A stretch of DNA of 64,000 bases from Rhodococcus qingshengii JCM 15477 (GCF_023221595.1 NZ_CP096563.1:6257001-6321000), one strand, 5' to 3'; shown: positions 35,132-44,689, counted from the stretch's first letter. Numbers and translations are program-made. Notes: a model not told the origin generated them from the letters alone.

Positions 35132-35432
35132 GAATCCATTCCTACCGGCGCGGCAGTGCCGCGGCCCCGCTTGTCTGCTGTGGGCAGACCACCCCTGTTT
35201 TTACCCGCCCCCTCTGTTGACTGCCGCCTTTTTTGCCTGCCCCCCCCTTTGACTGCCCCCCTGTTTGAGCGAACGGCACGTTCAGTCGATCTAAGGCGCC
35301 GAAAGTACCGTTCGCTCGAAAAGGGGTGGGCACAAGATCGGGCAAACCCGTCACCGACGGCGGCGGTAGCGGTACCGCGCACACCCGGCCATGATGGGAG
35401 AAGACAACCATTCCTCTCGTCAGGAGCGTGGC
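35132..35432. promoter_or_regulatory. G-tract-rich divergent region between clpP pair and LLM gene
   Basis: 301 bases without a gene. On the minus strand (clpP leader) there are runs of guanines, including eight at 35240-35247 and six at 35256-35261, plus shorter runs near 35185-35215, enough to form a G-quadruplex. Next to it an inverted repeat GAGCGAACGG (35267-35276) and CCGTTCGCTC (35310-35319) spans about 53 bases. The latter could be a regulator site or a hairpin. The LLM gene has AGGAG before its ATG. Confidence 0.45.
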
Positions 35433-36227
35433 ATGACTCGTCCGGTACGCATCGGTGTTCAACTCCAACCCCAGCACGCACCCGATTACGGGTTGATACG
35501 CGACGCCGTCTTGCGGTCCGAGGACGCCGGGGTGGACATCGTCTTCAACTGGGACCACTTCTACCCGTTGACCGGCGATCCCGACGGCGCACACTTCGAA
35601 TGCTGGACCATGCTCGGCGCCTGGGCCGAGCAGACCGAACGCGTCGAGATCGGCGCCCTGGTCACCGGTGGTGGCTACCGCAATCCGGATCTGCTGGCCG
35701 ACATGGCGCGAACCGTCGACCACATCAGCGGTGGGCGCCTGATCCTCGGTATCGGTGCCGGCTGGTTCGAGAAGGACTACGACCAGTTCGGATACGACTT
35801 CGGCACTCCCGGTTCACGGCTGAAACTGCTGGGCGAATACCTCCCCCGCATCACGGGCCGCCTGGCGAAGGGCAACCCGCCGCCGACGCGCAACATCCCG
35901 GTCCTCATCGGCGGTGGCGGCGAGAAGAAGACCCTGCGCCTGGTCGCCGAGTACGCCGACGTCTGGCACAGCTTCGGCGACCGTGAGACACACCTTCGCA
36001 AGTCAGACATCCTCTCCGACCATTGCGCCGACGTGGGCCGGAACCCGCTGGAAGTAGAGCACTCGGTTCCGTGGCCTGGGCTCGAGAATGCTGCTGACCT
36101 GGTCGCCGACGGTGTCTCGCTCTTCACCGTCGGCGTCAGCGGACCGGACTACGACCTCACGACGCTTGCCGAGGCCATCGGTTGGCGCGACGACAACACG
36201 CCGCCTGCGTTGAGCGGGCTGGCCTGA
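35433..36227 (+). CDS. LLM-class F420-dependent oxidoreductase
   Basis: 264 residues of the luciferase-like monooxygenase fold. Seen are IGVQLQPQHAPDYGLIRDAVLRSEDAGVDIVFNWDHFYPL in pieces, EIGALVTGGGYRNPDLLADMARTVDHISGGRLILGIGAGW (substrate/cofactor barrel strands) and PVLIGGGGEKKTLRLVAEYADVW (phosphate-binding glycine loop). Actinobacterial members of this subgroup (TIGR03560-like) usually use F420. The role is unknown. The AGGAG-preceded ATG is at 35433. Its last 79 bases overlap the end of the convergent CoA transferase gene. Confidence 0.88.
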   Translation: MTRPVRIGVQLQPQHAPDYGLIRDAVLRSEDAGVDIVFNWDHFYPLTGDPDGAHFECWTMLGAWAEQTERVEIGALVTGGGYRNPDLLADMARTVDHISGGRLILGIGAGWFEKDYDQFGYDFGTPGSRLKLLGEYLPRITGRLAKGNPPPTRNIPVLIGGGGEKKTLRLVAEYADVWHSFGDRETHLRKSDILSDHCADVGRNPLEVEHSVPWPGLENAADLVADGVSLFTVGVSGPDYDLTTLAEAIGWRDDNTPPALSGLA

Positions 36228-37378
36228 GCGGTACCAAGGACTTCGTCGTTGTCGGCGCCGAGAACGGGCGGCGCCGACGTCAGACGTGGCCTCTGGCCGG
36301 AGAAGTTGACCGGAAAGGCCACTTGCTTCAACGGTCCGAGCGTCGGATGGTCGACGGTTCCGACCATGCCGAGCGCGGCAGTGTGGGGATCGGAGTAGAT
36401 CTCGTCGAGATGCCGGATCGGTGAGACCGGTACGGCGCGTTCGGCGAGAAGAGCGCACCAGTGTTCGACGGTCTCCGGTGCGAAGGCGCTGGTGAGTTCT
36501 CGTTCCAGACTCTCGCGGTTCTCCACCCTGTCGCGGTTGTGGGCAAAACGCTGATCGGTGACCAGTTCACTCCTTCCGATGACCTCGGCCAGCGACGCCC
36601 ACATCGCGTCGTTGCCGACAGCGACGACGAAGTACCCATCGCTGGCAGGAAATGCTTGATACGGAGCAAGATTCGGATGACCTGAGCCCAACGCAGTCGG
36701 GCGCTCACCGGTGGCGAAGTAACTGGTCGCCCAATTCACGTGCATCGCGAGTTGGCACTCGTACAGCGACGTGGTCACGTACTGTCCGCGTCCGGTCCGG
36801 CCTCGCTCGACCAATGCAGCCAGCACCCCGACCAGTCCGAACAGCGCTGCGCCCAAGTCTCCCAACGCAAACCCGGATTTCATCGGAGCACCACCCGGTT
36901 CACCGGTGAGCGACATGAGCCCACCCGCGGCCTGCGCGATCATGTCGTACCCCGGTTCGTCGCGCAGCGGTCCTTCTTCACCGAAGGCAGAGATGTGCAA
37001 GGTGATCAGATGCGGGTATCGCTCGGACAGCGCCTGGTAGTCGAAGATCTTCTGTAATCCGCTGCCCGGCTTGAAGTTCTCCACGACCACATCGGTCTCT
37101 TCGAGCATACGGTGGATGATCTCCTGTCCTTCGGTGGACTTGAGGTCGATCGTGACCGACTTCTTACCGCGGTTGATCGCGAGATAGTAGGCGGCATCGA
37201 CCCCGACGAAGGGAGGCCCCCACGAACGCGTGGGGTCGCCGCCTTCAGGGTGTTCGATCTTGGTGACGTCGGCACCGAGATCGGCAAGCGACATGGTTGC
37301 GTACGGCCCGGCAAGGATCTTCGACAGATCGAGCACGCGGACACCAGCCAAGGGTGTGGGTCCTGTTGGAGAATTCAC
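36149..37378 (-). CDS. CaiB/BaiF type III CoA transferase 3
   Basis: A 409-residue CoA transferase: VRVLDLSKILAGPYATMSLADLGADVTKIEHPEG, NRGKKSVTIDLKS and catalytic aspartate in EPGYDMIAQAAGGLMSLTGE. Succinyl-CoA:dicarboxylate-type members read much like this. The last 25 or so residues (PLNAGGVLSSRQPMASASVVRS) extend past the family's usual end and overlap the LLM gene on the other strand. It overlaps the acyl-CoA dehydrogenase stop by four bases, so MHS transporter, dehydrogenase and CoA transferase are one operon: import of an organic acid, CoA activation, then alpha-beta oxidation. Confidence 0.88.
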   Translation of the reverse strand: MNSPTGPTPLAGVRVLDLSKILAGPYATMSLADLGADVTKIEHPEGGDPTRSWGPPFVGVDAAYYLAINRGKKSVTIDLKSTEGQEIIHRMLEETDVVVENFKPGSGLQKIFDYQALSERYPHLITLHISAFGEEGPLRDEPGYDMIAQAAGGLMSLTGEPGGAPMKSGFALGDLGAALFGLVGVLAALVERGRTGRGQYVTTSLYECQLAMHVNWATSYFATGERPTALGSGHPNLAPYQAFPASDGYFVVAVGNDAMWASLAEVIGRSELVTDQRFAHNRDRVENRESLERELTSAFAPETVEHWCALLAERAVPVSPIRHLDEIYSDPHTAALGMVGTVDHPTLGPLKQVAFPVNFSGQRPRLTSAPPVLGADNDEVLGTAQASPLNAGGVLSSRQPMASASVVRS

Positions 37379-39090
37379 CGCTGACCTCCTGCTACGGAGA
37401 GGAACTCGGCTACGACGTCACGTGCATCATCCAGCTCGACGTCACCGCCGTCGGTGATCACGTCGAGATTGCCGAGTGCAGCCGACGGCACCTTCCCCAC
37501 AAGACCGGCCAGGTAGGAATTCGCCACCAGCAGTGACCGGTACCCATTACCGTGTCGGATGCCGTGATCCGCAAGGTCGAAGAGCAGGGTCGCCATGACG
37601 GTACGAGCCAACTCGTCGGAGTACCTTGCACTCGCAGCCTGCGCGGCATCGTCAGATCCGGAGATCAGACGATCTCCTTCCTCTACCAGTTCCTCCCAGC
37701 GCCGCAACAGAACTCCGGCCCCGGCTTCGCAATCCGGTCCGACGGTGGACAAGATGTCCGTCATCGCTTCCGCGACCGTGCGGTGCGAGTTGAACTTGCG
37801 TAGGCACCGAAGTACGTCCAGCGCAATGACATTGCTCGAGCCCTCCCAGATCGAGCCCAAGTGGGCATCCCGCACTAGTCGCGCGTTGGCCCATTCCTCG
37901 ATGTAGCCGTTTCCTCCGCGCACCTCCATGGCCTCGCCGGTGACCACCCGCGCGCGTTTGCAGACAAAGTGTTTGGCGATCGGTGTCAGCACCCTGATCA
38001 GTGCGCGCGCCTGTTCGTCGCCGCCGTCTGCTGCCTGAAGACACTGTGCGCTGTACGCGACCAGGGCCAGCGAAGCCTCGGCATCGAGTGCAAGGGGAAG
38101 AAGCGTCGCCCGCATCAGCGGCTGGTCGAAGAGCTTCTTACCGAACACGACTCGACTCTTCGAATGTTCGACGGCTTCGCGGACTGCTCGGCGCATGAGA
38201 GCGCTCGAACGCATCGCATTGGACAGGCGAGACGTGTTGACCATCTCCGCCATCTGGCGGAATCCTCGATCGAGTTCGCCGACCTGGAGTGCGTGCGCGC
38301 GGTTCAGCGTCACCTCGCCGCTCGGCATGGAACGCGTACCCAGCTTGTCCTTGAGACGATCGATCGTGAGGTTGTTGCGCTCGCCGGATCCCAAGGTCTT
38401 GGGCACCATGAACATTCCGACTCCACGCGTCGAACCATCCTGTCCGCCCGGGAATCTCGCGAGGGTGATGATCACATCGGCATCCGGGTTGGAGGCGAAC
38501 CACTTCTTGCCCGTCAGAACCCATCCGTCACCGTCGCGCTCGGCGCGTGTTTCGGTGCAGGCGATGTCGGTGCCTGCCTGAATCTCGGTCATGAACATCG
38601 CACCCGTCTTCGCCTGCTCGGGGTCCGTCGACGTCAACGCGTCGATCCAGGGCGAGAACACGGCCGGATCACCGAACATACGCAGGGTCCGCGCAGCAGC
38701 ATCTGTCATCGACACCGGGCAGGCCAGCCCGAACTCTGCCTGCACGAAGATGTACGACGCGAGGTACTTCGCGAGTGGCGGATGCACGGAGTCCCATCCG
38801 TGCAACCCTTTTCGGTGCGACATGGCGGACAGGCCGTACTCGTTGTACGCCGCCCGGCACAGTTCCAGGTAGGCCGGGTGATAGGAAATCCGGTCGACGC
38901 GGTCACCGGCCTTGTCGAATTGCTGCAGCACCGGCGGGTTCTTGTCTGCGATGTCGGCAAGCTCGGACAAACGGCCGGCTGCATCTCGGCCCAGTCGGTC
39001 GAGCAATCCGTTCAACGTCTCTCGGTCCGCCCCGGCGGTCCATCTGTCCACTACCGCTGTCAGAGCGGGGTCGGTGTGTGCAAAGTTCAT
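37375..39090 (-). CDS. Acyl-CoA dehydrogenase, AidB-like, operon 1
   Basis: A 571-residue acyl-CoA dehydrogenase of the long AidB-like type. Seen are the FAD-binding MFMTEIQAGTDIACTETRAE and GWVLTGKKWFASNPDADV, the RLKDKLGTRSMPSGEV loop, and the C-terminal GEAMEVRGGNGYIEEWANARLVRD followed by GSIWEGSSNVIALDVLR. A long helical tail follows. It removes two hydrogens from an acyl-CoA made by the neighbouring CoA transferase. Starts with an overlap to the transporter stop at 39090. The substrate is not readable. Confidence 0.9.
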   Translation of the reverse strand: MNFAHTDPALTAVVDRWTAGADRETLNGLLDRLGRDAAGRLSELADIADKNPPVLQQFDKAGDRVDRISYHPAYLELCRAAYNEYGLSAMSHRKGLHGWDSVHPPLAKYLASYIFVQAEFGLACPVSMTDAAARTLRMFGDPAVFSPWIDALTSTDPEQAKTGAMFMTEIQAGTDIACTETRAERDGDGWVLTGKKWFASNPDADVIITLARFPGGQDGSTRGVGMFMVPKTLGSGERNNLTIDRLKDKLGTRSMPSGEVTLNRAHALQVGELDRGFRQMAEMVNTSRLSNAMRSSALMRRAVREAVEHSKSRVVFGKKLFDQPLMRATLLPLALDAEASLALVAYSAQCLQAADGGDEQARALIRVLTPIAKHFVCKRARVVTGEAMEVRGGNGYIEEWANARLVRDAHLGSIWEGSSNVIALDVLRCLRKFNSHRTVAEAMTDILSTVGPDCEAGAGVLLRRWEELVEEGDRLISGSDDAAQAASARYSDELARTVMATLLFDLADHGIRHGNGYRSLLVANSYLAGLVGKVPSAALGNLDVITDGGDVELDDARDVVAEFLSVAGGQR

Positions 39091-40460
39091 CAGTGGTCAA
39101 CGCCTTTCAGGGTGGAAGCATCGGTCATGTTCGAGGAGCTCGTCGACTCCAGCCCTTGCCCGTGCAGCGCACTCCTGCGCAACAATGCAGTCATACAGAC
39201 AAGGGAGAGAACGACATACACGAGCCCTAGAGCTACGACCGGCCAGATCGAGTTGGTTCGCGTCAGCAGATACTGGCTGACCATCGGGGCCGTTCCGGCA
39301 AAAATGGCGGTCGACAATTGGTACGACAGAGAGATGCCGGTATACCGAACATTGGTGGGGAAAACCTGCGCCAGGATGCCGGCCAACGCGGCGTAATACA
39401 TTGCGTGAGGCGCCGTCGCGAGGACCATACCCAGAATCGCCAAGGGCACGGAGCCCGTCTGAACCAGCACGAACATCAGTGGTAGGAGCACGATCTCCGG
39501 AAGCAGCATCCAACGGACCGCTTTCGACGGATCGATCCGCGTGGCCAGCACAGCGCCGAAAGGCTGTACGAGCGCCTGGGCTACCAGTGCCACGGTGATC
39601 ACGAGGAGGAAGTCACTACGCTCGAAGCCGAGATCCGTTGTCGCCCAAGAGAGCGCAAAGGTTGTCTTGACGTACGTGATGGCAACACCGGCAACCACAG
39701 CGCCGACGCCGAGGGCAAGTTCGACGGGATGCGACCGCAACACTTCGACCAGCGGCATCCGTGTACGCTCTTGTGCCGCAACAGCCTTCTTCATCTCGGG
39801 TGTCTCGGAGATGTGCAGACGGATGTAGAGAGCGACGATCACCAAAGCTGCGGATCCGAGGAACGGCAGACGCCAACCCCACGACTCGAACACGGAATCC
39901 GACATCAACGTCAGGCCGAGGAAGGCCAGCGTCGCGAGCAGGTTGCCGACCGGTGAACCCTGCTGCGCAAACGCACCGTAGAGCACCTTTTTCTTCGGGG
40001 GAGCGAACTCGGTGGCGATCAATACGGCGCCACCCCATTCGCCGCCCATGGCGATGCCCTGGAGAACACGCAGTGCCACAAGCAGTATCGGCGCCCAGAT
40101 CCCGATCTGGGAGTACGTAGGGAGGAGGCCGACACCGACAGTTCCCAAGCCCATGAGCGCGAGGGTGATGATCACGGCGTTCTTGCGACCGAACTTGTCT
40201 CCGAAATGACCGAACACCACTCCGCCGACCGGACGAGCCACGAATCCCACGGCAAAAGTCGCGAAGGCTGCGAGTGTCCCCACCGCCGGCGACGCATCCG
40301 GGAAGAACAGCGGGCCGAGCACCAAGGCGGATGCGGTTCCGTAGATGTAGAAGTCGAACCATTCGATGGTCGTTCCGACAAACGCCGTGATTCCGGCCTT
40401 GCGTGCCTGTTTGGTGTTGTATTCAGGCGGATTGGTGTCTTGACCTGGGTGTTGATCCAC
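39090..40460 (-). CDS. MHS-family major facilitator transporter
   Basis: A 456-residue 12-helix transporter of the metabolite:H+ symporter family: GTTIEWFDFYIYGTASAL at the first helix, the loop GGVVFGHFGDKFGRKNAVIITL (family signature between helices 2 and 3) and RVLQGIAMGGEWGGAVLIATE. MHS members import shikimate, citrate, alpha-ketoglutarate, proline/betaine or aromatic acids. The C-terminal tail is serine-rich. It heads the operon with the acyl-CoA dehydrogenase and CoA transferase, diverging from the LysR gene, so the imported acid is probably their substrate and the LysR ligand. Confidence 0.92.
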   Translation of the reverse strand: MDQHPGQDTNPPEYNTKQARKAGITAFVGTTIEWFDFYIYGTASALVLGPLFFPDASPAVGTLAAFATFAVGFVARPVGGVVFGHFGDKFGRKNAVIITLALMGLGTVGVGLLPTYSQIGIWAPILLVALRVLQGIAMGGEWGGAVLIATEFAPPKKKVLYGAFAQQGSPVGNLLATLAFLGLTLMSDSVFESWGWRLPFLGSAALVIVALYIRLHISETPEMKKAVAAQERTRMPLVEVLRSHPVELALGVGAVVAGVAITYVKTTFALSWATTDLGFERSDFLLVITVALVAQALVQPFGAVLATRIDPSKAVRWMLLPEIVLLPLMFVLVQTGSVPLAILGMVLATAPHAMYYAALAGILAQVFPTNVRYTGISLSYQLSTAIFAGTAPMVSQYLLTRTNSIWPVVALGLVYVVLSLVCMTALLRRSALHGQGLESTSSSNMTDASTLKGVDH

Positions 40461-40566
40461 GGTTCTCCCTGATTCTCGCGTCGGGCATCACCAAGGGATG
40501 CAATGTGAGGCGTGAATCACTATCGTCCGAAATCCATGTAGAGTCCAAGACTTAGTTCGACTTATT

Positions 40567-40585
40567 TATGTGGGAGAACCACATA
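40567..40585. promoter_or_regulatory. Palindrome in LysR-transporter divergent region
   Basis: TATGTGG-GAGAA-CCACATA, perfect 7-base arms, sits in the 146-base gap between the transporter start and the lysR GTG. It fits a LysR binding site. A GACTTA direct repeat lies just upstream (40548-40563). Confidence 0.65.
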
Positions 40586-40606
40586 ATGAAACCCGGGAGG
40601 AGCGAC

Positions 40607-41485
40607 GTGGAACTGCGTCAACTGCGCGCGTTTCTCGCAGTCGCCGACGAACTTCATTTCGGCCGGGCCGCCGAGCGACTCCACATCGGGCAGTCCCCGC
40701 TCAGCCAGACCATTCGGGGGCTCGAGCGTGAACTGGGTACCGACCTGTTCGTCCGGACCACCAGATCAGTGCAACTGACAGCCGCCGGCGAAGCCTTGGT
40801 CACGCCCGCACGGATCATCGAAGCGCAGATCGCCGTGGTACGAGAAATCGCATCGGCCGCGTCGACTGGCGAGACGGGCCGTGTCACAGTGGGTTTCGGC
40901 GGAACAGGCGGCTACACCGTCCTGTCGGCCCTCACACGGTCCTTGGCCGACTCCCATCCGGGAATCGAACTGGAACTACGGCCGCAGATGTACTCGGGTG
41001 AGGTGCTCGACGCTCTCCGACGCGGAGCACTGGACATGGGCATAGTCGGCCTGCCCATTCCGCGCGGATTCGAGACTCACACTGTGCGGGAGGAAACCTT
41101 GATGGTCGCGGTTCCGGCCAGGCATCACCTCGGTACGCATGACTCGGTGTCACCGGAAGACCTGGCAACCGAGCGATTCGTGATGTATCCCGCCGAGCAC
41201 GGCTCGGTGGTGCGCGATGCAACGTTGTCCGTTTGCGCCACAGCAGGTTTCACGCCCACCATCGCACACGAAGCCCCCGATCCGTACAGCCTGTTGGCCA
41301 TGGTCGGAGCGGGGGTCGGGATCGCCGTCGTCGTGGAGTCGACGGCGCATCTGTCCATGGACGGGGTCGTGTACCTGCCGATCGCCGGGGCCACGCCCAC
41401 GCTGAAAATCGCGATGGCATGGCGACCCAACAATCCGACGCCGGCAGTACACACCGTCACCAGGGTACTGAGGGAGCAGCCTTAG
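40607..41485 (+). CDS. LysR-family transcriptional regulator
   Basis: 292 residues from the GTG at 40607, chosen because GGGAGG precedes it with ideal spacing and LysR proteins start near VELRQLRAFLAVADELHFG. The helix-turn-helix is FGRAAERLHIGQSPLSQTIRGLERELG. The rest is the two-lobed effector domain (VTVGFGGTGGYTVLSALTRSL onward). Upstream in-frame starts at 40568 and 40586 would place the palindrome inside the coding region. It diverges from, and probably controls, the MHS transporter-dehydrogenase-CoA transferase operon. Its stop overlaps the next convergent gene by four bases. Confidence 0.92.
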   Translation: MELRQLRAFLAVADELHFGRAAERLHIGQSPLSQTIRGLERELGTDLFVRTTRSVQLTAAGEALVTPARIIEAQIAVVREIASAASTGETGRVTVGFGGTGGYTVLSALTRSLADSHPGIELELRPQMYSGEVLDALRRGALDMGIVGLPIPRGFETHTVREETLMVAVPARHHLGTHDSVSPEDLATERFVMYPAEHGSVVRDATLSVCATAGFTPTIAHEAPDPYSLLAMVGAGVGIAVVVESTAHLSMDGVVYLPIAGATPTLKIAMAWRPNNPTPAVHTVTRVLREQP

Positions 41486-43173
41486 GCTCTCGCGAGAACT
41501 CCGGCGAAATCTGTTCCCACAGGCAGAGTTCCGTACTCGTGACCACGGTCGGCGCCGAGGCGAGCGGCAATGAACGCATCGGACGAGGCGGCCGGGGAGT
41601 GGCGCACCATGAGCGAAGCCTGCAGTGCCAACGCCATAGCCTCGACGACGGTCCGAGCGTGGAGTTGAGCGTCGGCAGGTGCCATCGTGGCGAGCTCACC
41701 GAGTTGGCGTCGTACCCGATCGAGGTGCTGATCGAGGACCGGGTTGTTGCCGCGGGCGAGGTTGATCTCGTGGTCGAAGGCGGCAACGGAGTCGGGTTCA
41801 CGGGTCATCGCGCGCAGGACGTCGAGCGCGATGACGTTGCCCGACCCCTCCCACACGGCCATGACGGGCTGCTCACGGTAGCGACGGGCAAGCGGGAAGT
41901 CCTCGGTGTAACCGTTGCCGCCCAGGCACTCGAGGGCTTCGTAGGAGTGGTGCGGGCCGCGCTTGCAGATCCAGTACTTCGCAACAGCCGTCGCGAGTCG
42001 GCGGAACGCCTTTTCCTGCTCGTCCGCGTCCTCGTCCTGCGCGCGAGCCAATCGCAGTGCGGTGATGGTGGCGGCTTCGGATTCGAGAGCCAGATCGGCA
42101 AGCACCGAGGTCATCGCCGGCTGATCTGCCAGGACGGCACCGAAAGCGCTGCGGTGCCGTGCATGCCACACCGCTTCGGCGACCGACTGACGCATACCTG
42201 CCGTGCTGCCGAGGATGCAGTCGAGTCGCGTCTGGGACACCATTTCGATGATGGTCCGCACGCCACGACCCGGTTCGCCGATCATGGTGCCGACGGTGCC
42301 GTCGAGTTCGATCTCGGACGACGCGTTGGACTTGTTGCCCAGCTTGTTCTTCAGACGCTGGATACGGAAGACGTTGCGTGTGCCGTCGGGCAGGATGCGG
42401 GGGAGAAGGAAGCAGGAAAGTCCCTCACCGGCAGCACCTTCGGCCTGAGCAAGAACCAGGAACGCGTCGGACATCGGCGCGGAGCAGAACCACTTGTGTC
42501 CGGTGAGCAGGTAGTCCGCACCCGGACCGCCACGTCCGGCCGGCTTGGCGATGGTCGTGTTGGCTCGCACGTCGGAGCCGCCCTGCTTTTCCGTCATCGA
42601 CATTCCGAATATCGCGGATGCCTTTCCGGGAGCATCCAACTCGGGGGTGTAACTCCGAGAAAGGGCTCGCGGCGTCCAGAGAGCGGCCACGTCCGGTTGC
42701 AGCTCGAGCGAGGGGATCACGGCGTGCGTCATGGAGATCGGGCACGCGTGGCCCGGTTCGACCTGGGAGAACAGCATGAATGCCGCGGCCCGAGCCACGT
42801 TGGCACCCGGCTTCGGGTCAGCCCAGGCAGAGGTGTGAGCACCGTGCGCAACGGCAGCAGAGATGATCCGGTGATACGACGGATGGTATTCGACCTCGTC
42901 GATGCGGTTTCCCCAGCGATCGAAGGTCTTCAATTCGGGGATCACCGTGTTGGCCAGCTCGGCGTCGTGCTGGAATCCAGCACTGCCAACCAGTTCACCA
43001 ATATCGGTGAGTTCGCTTGTGGCCCAATCGGCGTCGTGACGCGCGACGCCTTCGGCCAGGACCGTATCGAGCAGGAACTCGTTGACGTCCGTGCGCGGTA
43101 CCGACTGGTTGAGCACTGCATGGGTGCGATGCGGAGCCGGGTGGGTGACGGTCTTCTCGGAAATATCAGTCAT
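41482..43173 (-). CDS. Acyl-CoA dehydrogenase, AidB-like, operon 2
   Basis: A 563-residue AidB-like flavoprotein: FGMSMTEKQGGSDVRANTT (FAD loop), YLLTGHKWFCSAPMSDAFLVLAQAEG in pieces, RLKNKLGNKSNASSEIELDG, and GNGYTEDFPLARRYREQPV with VMAVWEGSGNVIALDVLRAM near the C-terminus. E. coli AidB has the same layout with a DNA-binding end; I see the long C-terminal helical part but cannot judge DNA binding. The start at 43173 has GAAAGG; the frame to 43395 lies over the ligase gene. It is the last gene of the TetR-ligase-dehydrogenase operon. Confidence 0.9.
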   Translation of the reverse strand: MTDISEKTVTHPAPHRTHAVLNQSVPRTDVNEFLLDTVLAEGVARHDADWATSELTDIGELVGSAGFQHDAELANTVIPELKTFDRWGNRIDEVEYHPSYHRIISAAVAHGAHTSAWADPKPGANVARAAAFMLFSQVEPGHACPISMTHAVIPSLELQPDVAALWTPRALSRSYTPELDAPGKASAIFGMSMTEKQGGSDVRANTTIAKPAGRGGPGADYLLTGHKWFCSAPMSDAFLVLAQAEGAAGEGLSCFLLPRILPDGTRNVFRIQRLKNKLGNKSNASSEIELDGTVGTMIGEPGRGVRTIIEMVSQTRLDCILGSTAGMRQSVAEAVWHARHRSAFGAVLADQPAMTSVLADLALESEAATITALRLARAQDEDADEQEKAFRRLATAVAKYWICKRGPHHSYEALECLGGNGYTEDFPLARRYREQPVMAVWEGSGNVIALDVLRAMTREPDSVAAFDHEINLARGNNPVLDQHLDRVRRQLGELATMAPADAQLHARTVVEAMALALQASLMVRHSPAASSDAFIAARLGADRGHEYGTLPVGTDFAGVLARA

Positions 43174-43183
43174 GACAGGCCTT

Positions 43184-44689
43184 TCAGCTCGCTGCGCGGA
43201 TGAGGTGCTTCTGGATCTTGCCGGTCGGTGTACGCGGAAGAATCGTCGCGAACACCACTTCACGCGGAATCTTGTAGCGCGCCAACTTGTCCGAGAGGTA
43301 GTCCTTGATGTCGTCGGCGCTGATGACATCCGGTTCACGCCAGACGACGTGCGCGACGACGGTCTCGCCCCATTCTTCGTTGGGTTTTCCGACAACGGCG
43401 ACGTCGACGACGTCCGGGTGGCCGGAGATCACGTCCTCGACCTCCTTGGAGTAGACGTTCTCACCGCCCGTGATGATCATGTCCTTCGCGCGGTCGACGA
43501 TGAAGAGGTAGCCGTCCGCATCCTTGCGCGCCAGATCGCCGGTGCGATACCAACCGCCGTCGGCAAATGCAGCCTTCGTGGCAGCGGGGTCGTCGAGGTA
43601 CCCCTGCATGACGGTGTCGGCGCGCAGCCAGATCTCACCGATCTGATTGGGCTCCGCGTCGGTGCCGTCATCGGCAACCAGGCGCAGGTCGACGCCGGCC
43701 AGCGCGACGCGGCCGATCGAGCCCGCCTTGCTCAACTGCTCTTCGGGGTACAGCACGGTGCCCACTGGCCCGGTCTCGGTCATGCCGTAGACCTGCCGGA
43801 ATTCGGTGGTGCCGTACGACTCCACCAGTCGCCGAGCGACATCCGCGCCGATCGGTCCCCCGCCGTACAACCACGCACGAACGCTTCCGAGGTTGTAGTC
43901 GGCAAAGTTCGGCACGAGGTTGAGTGCGGTGGTATAGATGACCGGCGGGCCGAAGCAGAGGGTAATGCGTTGTTCCTGAACTGTTTCCAGAAATTTGACG
44001 GGATGGTACTCGCGCAGCAGCACGACGGTTCCGCCCATGTAGAGCGTGGACATGAACCAGTTGTTGAGCGGGGAAGCGTGCCAGATCGGGACGGCCATGA
44101 GCAGTCGCTCGTCCCGAGTCGTCGACACGGCGAGGGCCGCGGTGACGGCAACACCGACGACGTTGCGGTGGCTGTGGACGCAGCCCTTGGGCGAGCCGGT
44201 AGTCCCCGAGGTGTAGAGGATTTCGGCCGGATCGTTCTCGTCGATGTCGATACCGTCAACGCCGTCCTGGCGGGTGATGGCGTCGTCGAAGAAGTCGAAA
44301 CCGTCTGCGACAGAGTCCGTGCTGATCAGCTTGGCCGTTGTCTCCAGTCGACCGACAACCGGCGCCAACTCACCGTCGAAGACGCACACCGACACCTTCG
44401 CGTGTCCCAGCACGTAGGCAACTTCCGGAGTCTGCATCTTGTGGTTGATGGGGACCACGACGGCGCCCAAGCGCCAGGCACCGAGCATCGCGTACACGAA
44501 TCCCGGAGTGTTGTAACACATCAGCGCGACGCGGTCGCCCGGCTGCACGCCCAGCGACTGCAAATAGCCTGCGGCGCGTCGACTTCCGTCCTGAACCTGG
44601 GAGTACGTGTGATCGTGACCGTCGAATATCAGGAAGGGTTTGTCCGGGGTCTTGGTGACGTTGCTGTCGAATACGCGAACGATATTCAT
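43184..44689 (-). CDS. Acyl-CoA synthetase (AMP-forming ligase)
   Basis: A 501-residue ANL-superfamily ligase. P-loop-like LYTSGTTGSPKGCVHSHRN, A5 motif YGMTETGPVGTVLYPEE, A7/A8 WYRTGDLARKDADGYLFIVDRAKDMI in pieces, and the catalytic lysine in PRTPTGKIQKHLIR at the C-terminus. It activates a carboxylic acid with ATP to the acyl-CoA, which the next gene's dehydrogenase can oxidise. The first 60 residues and length resemble medium-chain or aromatic acid ligases. 10 bases separate it from the dehydrogenase and 36 from the tetR stop, so they are one operon. Confidence 0.92.
   Translation of the reverse strand: MNIVRVFDSNVTKTPDKPFLIFDGHDHTYSQVQDGSRRAAGYLQSLGVQPGDRVALMCYNTPGFVYAMLGAWRLGAVVVPINHKMQTPEVAYVLGHAKVSVCVFDGELAPVVGRLETTAKLISTDSVADGFDFFDDAITRQDGVDGIDIDENDPAEILYTSGTTGSPKGCVHSHRNVVGVAVTAALAVSTTRDERLLMAVPIWHASPLNNWFMSTLYMGGTVVLLREYHPVKFLETVQEQRITLCFGPPVIYTTALNLVPNFADYNLGSVRAWLYGGGPIGADVARRLVESYGTTEFRQVYGMTETGPVGTVLYPEEQLSKAGSIGRVALAGVDLRLVADDGTDAEPNQIGEIWLRADTVMQGYLDDPAATKAAFADGGWYRTGDLARKDADGYLFIVDRAKDMIITGGENVYSKEVEDVISGHPDVVDVAVVGKPNEEWGETVVAHVVWREPDVISADDIKDYLSDKLARYKIPREVVFATILPRTPTGKIQKHLIRAAS

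Noticed and set aside
35267..35319. ClgR box upstream of the clpP pair
   Set aside because: TTCGCT and AGCGAA half-sites occur in an inverted repeat, but spacing and flanks do not fit the ClgR consensus as I remember it.
41233..43203. 656-residue plus-strand open frame over an acyl-CoA dehydrogenase
   Set aside because: Antisense shadow; the minus strand has full acyl-CoA dehydrogenase motifs.
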